In this document: positions 5,637 to 9,383 of the stretch, in pieces | Numbering within the stretch: position 1 is the first letter of the stretch | Layout: every line of letters begins with the position of its first letter | DNA from: Candidatus Woesearchaeota archaeon | Lineage (GTDB): Archaea; Nanobdellota; Nanobdellia; Woesearchaeales; UBA12501 | DNA length: 9,383 nucleotides | Direction: 5' to 3' | Assembly: GCA_026394915.1 (NCBI GenBank) | Contig: JAPLZS010000098.1 | Coordinates: 1-9,383 of the forward strand | Notes under the pieces: generated by a model | Told to the model about the DNA's origin: nothing | Seen by the model: only the letters and a program-made list of their open reading frames with translations | The model's database searches: none | Translations under genes and position numbers: made by a program

Positions 5637-6152
5637 ATGGCACAATTCAAGAAACCAGAAAAAGCGCTGCTCTTGATGGCAGTGATGCATTCTAGCAAAG
5701 CTTCTCTTGACAGAGCAATGGCTGAACTGATAAAGAAGTTCGGGCCAGTCAGCACGCAGAGCAAAGAGTTTGACTTCACCAAGTTCACGCAGTATTATAA
5801 TCCAGAGATGGGAAAGAAACAAATAAAGAAGTATGTGGTGTTCGAGAAACTTATTGATAGGTCAAAGCTGGCTGACATCAGGCTCTTCACGCAGAAGCTT
5901 GAAGAGAAATTATCTAAAAATAAGAAAAGAACAGTGAACATAGACCCAGGCTACATCACAAAAGAAGCAGTTATCTTAGGCACACTGAAAGAAAGGGCCC
6001 ACAAGATTTATCTCGGCAAAGGGGTGTTTGCTGATCTGCAGGCATTGTTCGGCAAGAATGAGCTCAGGACGTTTGATTATACTTTCGCAGACCTGAAGGA
6101 GAATGCTGAGTTCTTTATGCATGTTAGAAAAGATTTTCTATTAAAGAGATAA
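5637..6152 (+). CDS. DUF4416 family protein
   Basis: The product is a soluble protein of 171 residues that I recognise as the DUF4416 family, found in archaea and some bacteria without a proven function. Family-like features are the N-terminal strand with AVMHSS, the FDFTKFTQYYNPEMG block (45-59), the ELIDxxxLAxIRLFTQKLEE-like helix (present as EKLIDRSKLADIRLFTQKLEE across 70-90), NIDPGYIT (101-108), and AHKIYLGKGVFAD (121-133). No signal peptide or membrane segment is present. The ATG at 5637 gives the normal family length. It is the only gene between the endonuclease and the tRNA-Ser cluster, so neighbours give no functional hint. The stop codon directly abuts the first tRNA-end-like repeat. 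Confidence 0.8.
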   Translation: MAQFKKPEKALLLMAVMHSSKASLDRAMAELIKKFGPVSTQSKEFDFTKFTQYYNPEMGKKQIKKYVVFEKLIDRSKLADIRLFTQKLEEKLSKNKKRTVNIDPGYITKEAVILGTLKERAHKIYLGKGVFADLQALFGKNELRTFDYTFADLKENAEFFMHVRKDFLLKR

Positions 6153-6202
6153 ACGCCAGCGTCCGGATTTAGAACCAGCCCCTCACTGAGCTGGCGCGTG
6201 AA
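6153..6202 (-). repeat. tRNA-3'-end-like repeat, copy 1
   Basis: This copy matches copy 2 at 42 of 50 positions with no gaps, 95 bases apart. Both share CGGATTTAGAACCAGCC and CTGGCGCGTGAA exactly. On the minus strand it reads like a tRNA 3' end: a T-loop-like GGTTCTAAATCC followed by an acceptor-like CGCTGGC and G. The aligned stretch of the real tRNA-Ser (GGATTTGAACC and CGCCAG) is very similar. CGCCAGC and GCTGGCG at the two ends can pair over 7 bp. The T-loop has one extra base and the T stem is poor, so it is not a standard tRNA end. Confidence 0.6.
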
Positions 6203-6209
6203 TAGTTAT

Positions 6210-6233
6210 GGGACATTTGCTTCGCAAAGTCCC
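6210..6233. repeat. Palindrome 1 of the GC-rich hairpin family
   Basis: GGGAC and TTTGC pair with GCAAA and GTCCC around a TTC loop, with one bulged A, giving a 10-bp stem. The core ATTTGCTTCGC resembles ATTCGCTACGC of palindrome 2 and is in the same orientation. The hairpin lies 58 bases after the DUF4416 stop and could also end that transcript. Confidence 0.6.
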
Positions 6234-6247
6234 ACTACCGAAACATA

Positions 6248-6297
6248 ACGCCACGACTCGGATTTAGAACCAGCCTCTCACTAGGCTGGCGCGTGAA
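6248..6297 (-). repeat. tRNA-3'-end-like repeat, copy 2
   Basis: This is the second copy, at a period of 95. On the minus strand the acceptor-like end is TCGTGGC plus G, different from copy 1 (CGCTGGC) and from tRNA-Ser (TTCTGGC). It forms a perfect CCAGCCT/AGGCTGG hairpin (7 bp, six-base loop), which is reduced by one C-A mismatch in copy 1. The hairpin could be a variable-arm or D-arm remnant. TCGTGGC is the exact complement of GCCACGA at 6565-6571 read on the minus strand. Confidence 0.6.
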
Positions 6298-6302
6298 CCA
6301 GG

Positions 6303-6328
6303 TTGGGCATTCGCTACGCTCAGCCCAA
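6303..6328. repeat. Palindrome 2 of the GC-rich hairpin family
   Basis: TTGGGC pairs with GCCCAA around a 14-base inner part, ATTCGCTACGCTCA. It follows repeat copy 2 at the same place where palindrome 1 follows copy 1, so repeat plus palindrome form a duplicated unit. Confidence 0.6.
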
Positions 6329-6358
6329 CGCAATTCTACGACCACAAATAAAAGAAAA

Positions 6359-6454
6359 CGCCAGAACCCGGATTTGAACCGGGACATCCCAAAGGAAAGT
6401 GGTTATCTTGATTCTTTTCGAGACCACCGCAATACCGGGTTATGCGATTCTGGC
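6359..6454 (-). tRNA. tRNA-Ser(CGA) with a 12-nt intron
   Basis: On the minus strand the acceptor GCCAGAA pairs perfectly with TTCTGGC, with discriminator G and no encoded CCA. The D arm is GCATAACCCGGTATTGC. The anticodon stem GTGGT/ACCAC is perfect, with C32 T33 and anticodon CGA. The long variable region of 15 bases folds as TTCC/GGGA with a TTT loop, the type II arm expected of serine tRNA. The T arm CCCGG/CCGGG is perfect with loop TTCAAAT. The sequence between A37 and A38 carries an insertion of 12 bases (separate entry). With it removed the cloverleaf is complete. Anticodon, long variable arm and G73 agree on serine. Confidence 0.9.
6405..6416 (-). other. tRNA-Ser intron (12 nt, position 37/38)
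   Basis: The intron reads AAGAATCAAGAT on the minus strand. The BHB has outer helix GTGGT/ACCAC, central helix CTCG with CAAG, and bulges AAA and ATA. The central helix has one C-A mismatch, so three of four pairs form. Because A residues flank both sites, the exact cut could shift by one base without changing the mature tRNA. The size is close to the lower limit I know for archaeal tRNA introns. Confidence 0.75.
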
Positions 6455-6491
6455 ATTGATTGATATCTTTATAAGCATACTTCAATTTTTC

Positions 6492-6518
6492 GTGGGGCTG
6501 AGCAACGCGAAGCCCCAC
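6492..6518. repeat. Palindrome 3 of the GC-rich hairpin family, inverted copy
   Basis: GTGGGGCT pairs with AGCCCCAC over 8 bp around GAGCAACGCGA. Read on the minus strand the core is TTCGCGTTGCTCA, close to ATTCGCTACGCTCA of palindrome 2 on the plus strand, so this copy is inverted relative to the other two. It lies on the 5' side of tRNA-Ser, while the direct copies lie on the 3' side. Confidence 0.55.
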
Positions 6519-6519
6519 C

Positions 6520-6571
6520 GGGCGGCCGGATCAAGGAAGAAGACCCTTGCCGTTGGTTAGGCGATCGTGGC
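6520..6571 (-). ncRNA. tRNA-5'-half-like structured sequence
   Basis: On the minus strand it begins GCCACGATCGCCTAACC, closely parallel to the start of tRNA-Ser, GCCAGAATCGCATAACC. That is a seven-base acceptor strand, TC at positions 8-9, and a D-arm-like GCC/GGC hairpin. Next comes CAAGG/CCTTG around GTCTTCTT, placed like an anticodon arm but with an eight-base loop. GATC on both sides can close the two hairpins into a three-way junction. There is no T arm or 3' acceptor strand in cis. The complementary TCGTGGC is in repeat copy 2, beyond tRNA-Ser. It could be a tRNA pseudogene fragment or a split-tRNA half. No promoter stands out. Confidence 0.4.
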
Positions 6572-6615
6572 AATATGATAAGATTGTTCAATCTGGTTTA
6601 TAAAATTATGCAGAA

Positions 6616-7083
6616 TTATCTCAGCTTATTAATAAATTCTTTCAATTTTTCTGCGTCTGTTCCGTCCATGACTTCCTTTGTCCGAAGTATCAAAGCAGCC
6701 CTTGGTGGCTTTCCGCAGAGCTCTTGCATGCTCTTCATCACTTTCTCTCCTCCTGAACCTCCCTGCGTGCAGAGGAAAGCGACATTATGGAGCTGCTCCT
6801 TGTATTTCATGATGTAGGTCCTCACAGCAGGGGTCATATTATGGGCCCACACAGGAGTGCCTATTATTATCATATCATAATCAGCGGGGTCTTTCTTTGC
6901 CCTCTCGATCCTCGCAATGCTCTTCATCATGGCTTCCCTGCCTGATTTTAAATAACCAAAAATGCCTGACCTTTCCTTCTGATCCACTATCTCCTCAATG
7001 TCGCATCTGAGCATAGAAGCCACTGAATGCATCGCTTTCTTTGTGACTCCTGTCCTTGAGTAGAATACAGCCAATGATCTCAT
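6616..7083 (-). CDS. Flavodoxin-like protein
   Basis: This is an FMN-binding electron-transfer or quinone-reductase-like protein of the flavodoxin fold, cytoplasmic. The phosphate-binding loop is YSRTGVTKK at residues 8-16 (S/T-x-T-G-x-T pattern). GTPVWAHNMTPAVRTYI (75-91) is the typical loop that covers the isoalloxazine ring. CTQGGSGGEK (105-114) is the third flavin-contacting loop. The length of 155 residues is normal for the short-chain forms seen in archaea and in WrbA/flavodoxin-like domains. The ATG at 7083 is supported by a TATA box about 30 bases upstream. The 3' neighbour is the tRNA-like cluster and the 5' neighbour is the coiled-coil gene on the same strand, 77 bases away with its own promoter. 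The redox partner is unknown. Confidence 0.9.
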   Translation of the reverse strand: MRSLAVFYSRTGVTKKAMHSVASMLRCDIEEIVDQKERSGIFGYLKSGREAMMKSIARIERAKKDPADYDMIIIGTPVWAHNMTPAVRTYIMKYKEQLHNVAFLCTQGGSGGEKVMKSMQELCGKPPRAALILRTKEVMDGTDAEKLKEFINKLR

Positions 7084-7108
7084 GTAAAGATGTGATAGAA
7101 AATAGAAG

Positions 7109-7118
7109 TATATAAATT
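7109..7118 (-). promoter_or_regulatory. TATA box of the flavodoxin-like gene
   Basis: AATTTATATA on the minus strand is centred about 30 bases before the ATG at 7083. No Shine-Dalgarno is seen before that ATG, so a leaderless or very short-leader mRNA is likely. Confidence 0.55.
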
Positions 7119-7160
7119 TTTGCGATATTTTAGATGCTGATCCACTCTGGCAGATTTATG

Positions 7161-8414
7161 CTATTCTCTCAGCACAGAGATGATCCTTATGATTATTCCA
7201 AGGACAAAAAGCACAACTGCCCCTATTATCACATAATTAAGGTACTCTGTCCTGTATGAGAGATAATACATTCCGAAACTTACGCCGAGAAGAATGAATG
7301 ACAAGGCTATCAGTATATTCGCAAAGAGAAGCATGCTGAACCGGCTTTTTTCTTTCTGGTTCTCTTTCTTTGCCTGCTTTGACGCAAATCTTGCATTGCT
7401 TGCATTGGCTTGCTTGGATTCCAGATTCCTGAGAAGATTGCTGTTCTCTTCTATCCTCTCATTCAGGCTCATGAGATTGTCTTTAAGATCCTCAATCTTA
7501 TAATTGATGTCAGATGACTGCTGCTCATGGCTTTCCTTGTTGAGCTTGTCTCTTCTCAATGATATTATGTCCTTTTTCAGGAGCTCCATGCCTGCAATCT
7601 GCTCCTTGACAGCGTCAAACTCTGTGTTTATGCTCCTTAATAGGTCATTCACCTGGTTCTTTGAGACATACTTCAGGTTCTCTTCCCTGACTGTGTTTAT
7701 GCCTTCAAGCAGTTTCAATAGTTTCCTGTTTGTCTCTTTCCTGTCAAGCTTTATCGCCTCTTTCACATCTTCTTTCATCTGCGCTGCAGCGCCTCTTAAT
7801 TCCTCTTTTGAATTCTCTGATATCTTTGCAAGCCTCTGGTCAGCGTCATTCAGCTTCTTTTCAACATCTTCTTTCAGTCTGTCAGAGACTGCGCCTATTA
7901 TCTTCCCGCCTTTCTCATCAAATGATGAGATCATCTTCCTCATCTCATTTATCTGTGCGCTCACCTCGCTTGAAAGCTGCTTCAACCTTGATTCTGTGAC
8001 AGCAGACTTGCAGGATCTTTCAATCAGGTCAATCTGGTTCTTGAGCTCTGCTATCATATCAGAATTCTTCCTCTTCTCTGCGTCAAAGGCTTTCTTCTCG
8101 ACTGTGTTCTCAGGCTTTTCAGATATCTTTGCATCCAGCTTCTTTATCGCTTCCTGGACCATATAAGTCTTCTTTATCTCCTCGTTCATGTCTGCAATCT
8201 TTATCTTCATCGCATTGAGCTTGTCTATCGTGATGAAATCCTTCTTTGCGCTGTCAGAATCATTCCTTGCATGCACTACCTGGTTCTGGACAATGAGTAC
8301 ATTCTCTTTCAGGTTGCTCATGTCCTGCTTTATGTTAGAAAAAGAGTTCTTCAGCGCTTCCTCAAGCTCATTCAGCCTGCTTATAGCATTGTCTCCCCTG
8401 CTTTTAGTATCCAT
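7161..8414 (-). CDS. Long coiled-coil protein with two C-terminal membrane helices
   Basis: I do not recognise a family. The 417-residue product is about 355 residues of charged, heptad-rich helix (for example KKLNDADQRLAKISENSKEE and NYKIEDLKDNLMSLNERIEE) with hardly any proline or aromatic residues. Two hydrophobic segments follow, at about 361-385 (LLFANILIALSFILLGVSFG) and 393-412 (YVIIGAVVLFVLGIIIRIIS), then a short SVLRE tail. This predicts a rod-like cytoplasmic or surface domain held to the membrane by a hairpin at the C-terminus. One cysteine (in IERSCKSAV) stands in the rod. The ATG at 8414 follows GGGGGAG; a GTG directly before it is also in frame. Possible roles such as envelope organisation, chemotaxis-like signalling or cell contact are only guesses. 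Confidence 0.8.
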   Translation of the reverse strand: MDTKSRGDNAISRLNELEEALKNSFSNIKQDMSNLKENVLIVQNQVVHARNDSDSAKKDFITIDKLNAMKIKIADMNEEIKKTYMVQEAIKKLDAKISEKPENTVEKKAFDAEKRKNSDMIAELKNQIDLIERSCKSAVTESRLKQLSSEVSAQINEMRKMISSFDEKGGKIIGAVSDRLKEDVEKKLNDADQRLAKISENSKEELRGAAAQMKEDVKEAIKLDRKETNRKLLKLLEGINTVREENLKYVSKNQVNDLLRSINTEFDAVKEQIAGMELLKKDIISLRRDKLNKESHEQQSSDINYKIEDLKDNLMSLNERIEENSNLLRNLESKQANASNARFASKQAKKENQKEKSRFSMLLFANILIALSFILLGVSFGMYYLSYRTEYLNYVIIGAVVLFVLGIIIRIISVLRE

Positions 8415-8460
8415 CACTCCCCCGCTTTATACGATAATAACAATAATATTATAGCGAGGA

Positions 8461-8470
8461 TATATAAATA
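8461..8470 (-). promoter_or_regulatory. TATA box of the coiled-coil gene
   Basis: TATTTATATA on the minus strand is about 50 bases upstream of the ATG at 8414. Transcription would begin near 8440, leaving a leader of about 25 bases that contains GGGGGAG. This gene therefore probably uses a leader and an SD-like site, unlike its leaderless neighbours. Confidence 0.5.
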
Positions 8471-8512
8471 TTGCGGTTGTTTAGCACTCCAGAGTAGAAA
8501 AGAATAAGATTA

Positions 8513-8884
8513 TTATTTAATCATCCTTTGCAGAACAGTATTATCTTCTGCTTGAGGAGGATTGAAATATTGGGGGATTATCTCTCCCGGATTTAAACTT
8601 GAAGAGTTATATCTCTTAAAGATATGAGCTGCTGCTCCAATCAAAGAGAAATCAAAAGGCAGCACCCTATTCGGCTCAAACAAACACGCTTCAAACAAAC
8701 TTTTAACAGGCTTTTGCCTTACTTCACTTAAGGATGATTCAATAATGCCCCCACTAACAAAGATATCATAATCATTGAACCATTCTTTTTCTGGATCTTT
8801 TCCTTCATTTGATGCCTTGTCTAAGGTTATCCTAACCTGCCATAAGTTATCGTCAAATGGTATATAAACGATGGAAGAAGGCAT
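8513..8884 (-). CDS. Unrecognised protein, possibly the 3' part of a frameshifted gene
   Basis: I do not recognise this 123-residue product. It begins MPSSIVYIPFDDNLWQVRIT, continues with mixed hydrophilic and beta-type segments (YDIFVSGGIIESSL, NRVLPFDFSLIGAAAHIFKR), and ends in VLQRMIK. There is no membrane segment, signal peptide or cysteine cluster apart from a single Cys. No TATA box or Shine-Dalgarno precedes ATG 8884, and the first 58 bases overlap the upstream reading frame. The ATG stands directly after an A6 run. Adding one base to that run would join it to the upstream frame as one protein of about 240 residues. It may be the second half of a broken or slippage-read gene, or a translationally coupled gene. 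Confidence 0.5.
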   Translation of the reverse strand: MPSSIVYIPFDDNLWQVRITLDKASNEGKDPEKEWFNDYDIFVSGGIIESSLSEVRQKPVKSLFEACLFEPNRVLPFDFSLIGAAAHIFKRYNSSSLNPGEIIPQYFNPPQAEDNTVLQRMIK

Positions 8885-9234
8885 TTTTTGTGATCAATCA
8901 GAGTCAGTAATCTTGCGAAAAACTGCGTATTGTACTCGCGCAGTTTTATTTTTCTATCTTTATCTCTTGCTTGTCTTTCTTCACTCTGTTTTTTCTTTTC
9001 TTGCTCCCTCTTTTCATAAGTTCCTGCAAGCTTTCTCCACCATTGGATGTATTTTGGCTCTAAATGGTCTGCCAAATCTCTAAAAGAGTCTATTAACTGA
9101 GCATACAAAGTCTCTTTCCTTTCTTTAATCAGGCTCTCAATCTCTGATTCAATCTGTAAGATATAGGCTTCTAAAGAAGTTGATTTATTCTTTTTTCTTT
9201 TATACTCATCTAAAATCAAAACATTATCTTTCAT
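8827..9234 (-). CDS. Unrecognised charged helical protein, possibly the 5' part of a frameshifted gene
   Basis: From the ATG at 9234 the product has 135 residues and begins MKDNVLILDEYKRKKNKSTS. The middle is highly charged and helical (SLEAYILQIESEIESLIKER, KREQEKKKQSEERQARDKDR), with WWRKL in the centre. No family is recognised. An in-frame ATG at 9300 would add 22 residues. I prefer 9234 because ATTTATAAAT is about 29 bases upstream of it, the leaderless spacing. The last 18 residues (CLLPSFIYHLTITYGRLG) come after the A6 run and lie on the same DNA as the better-looking start of the next frame, so they may be a frameshift tail. If so, the real protein continues into 8513-8884. Confidence 0.5.
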   Translation of the reverse strand: MKDNVLILDEYKRKKNKSTSLEAYILQIESEIESLIKERKETLYAQLIDSFRDLADHLEPKYIQWWRKLAGTYEKREQEKKKQSEERQARDKDRKIKLREYNTQFFARLLTLIDHKKCLLPSFIYHLTITYGRLG

Positions 9235-9257
9235 ATATATAGGGGTTTTCTGAATTG

Positions 9258-9267
9258 ATTTATAAAT
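9258..9267 (-). promoter_or_regulatory. TATA box before the charged helical protein gene
   Basis: ATTTATAAAT is centred about 29 bases from the ATG at 9234. It lies inside the reading frame that would be used from the upstream ATG at 9300, which argues against that longer start. Confidence 0.5.
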
Positions 9268-9315
9268 TTTATGAAAATAGCTACTCAATAATAGTATCAA
9301 TACAGAATAACATGA

Positions 9316-9383
9316 TTAACCTTTTTCTTCTTCCTTATCACGAATCTCATGAAGTTCTTGCATTTCAGGCAGTAATATATCAC
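9316..9383 (-). CDS. 3' end of a gene running off the window edge
   Basis: On the minus strand one frame stays open from the edge to a TAA at 9316-9318 and would encode a charged helical tail ending LHEIRDKEEEKG. Of the other two minus frames, one stops at its first codons; the other runs on without a protein-like character. The 82-base gap to the next start contains that gene's promoter. The stretch is too short to name. Confidence 0.45.
   Translation of the reverse strand, partial: DILLPEMQELHEIRDKEEEKG

Noticed and set aside
4908..5640. Integrated element with tRNA-Met as attachment site
   Set aside because: No second copy of the tRNA 3' end was found downstream of the endonuclease gene, and no integrase is present in the window.
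6153..6330. CRISPR array
   Set aside because: There are only two copies, the repeat is imperfect and contains tRNA-like and hairpin parts, the interval is one hairpin-bearing unit, and no cas gene is near.
6336..6518. 60-residue minus-strand open frame
   Set aside because: It runs through the tRNA-Ser gene and its intron and starts within a palindrome; it is not a protein gene.
7294..8166. Long plus-strand open frames, up to 220 residues, rich in Ser, Phe and Leu
   Set aside because: They are the antisense of the coiled-coil gene. Their composition (S, F, L, I runs) is what the complement of K, E, R, D codons gives, and they have no promoter.
9235..9300. Upstream start (ATG 9300) for the charged helical protein
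   Set aside because: The added 22 residues cover the TATA box, and the shorter start has leaderless spacing.

Overview
The window reads as a stretch of an archaeal chromosome, most likely from a DPANN-type lineage (inference). The evidence is direct. Two tRNA genes carry very short introns with bulge-helix-bulge (BHB) splice signals. Neither tRNA gene encodes CCA. TTTAAA-like TATA boxes sit 25-30 bases upstream of several start codons, the spacing of leaderless archaeal mRNAs. A LAGLIDADG endonuclease lies against an intron-bearing tRNA, and the bifunctional sugar-nucleotide enzyme is of the archaeal type. The species cannot be fixed from this sequence.

Left part (1-2954, plus strand): a drug/lipid-type ABC exporter with its ATPase at 149-1120 and its permease at 1505-2272. 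The two halves are separated by a small two-helix membrane protein gene (1227-1397) and four short perfect hairpins. A MagIII-like endonuclease III family DNA glycosylase follows the permease after 10 bases and is probably co-transcribed.

Middle (3073-6152): a bifunctional sugar-1-phosphate nucleotidylyltransferase/acetyltransferase and a HIT-family nucleotide hydrolase are followed by an elongator tRNA-Met(CAU). I can only fold this tRNA by removing two introns, 23 nt at position 30/31 and 14 nt at 37/38. A LAGLIDADG homing endonuclease gene converges on the tRNA and its stop codon lies in the tRNA T-loop on the opposite strand. A DUF4416 family protein follows.

Positions 6153-6615 carry no protein gene but are densely structured. 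They hold two 95-bp-spaced repeats that look like tRNA 3' ends, three GC-rich palindromes of one family (two direct, one inverted), an intron-bearing tRNA-Ser(CGA), and a tRNA-5'-half-like sequence whose first seven bases complement the acceptor-like end of one repeat. This is the part most likely to hold something undescribed, either degenerate tRNA copies or split-tRNA-like RNAs.

Right part (6616-9383, minus strand): a flavodoxin-like protein, a long coiled-coil protein anchored by two C-terminal membrane helices, two unrecognised reading frames that overlap at an A6 run and may be one frameshifted gene, and the 3' end of a further gene at the edge.
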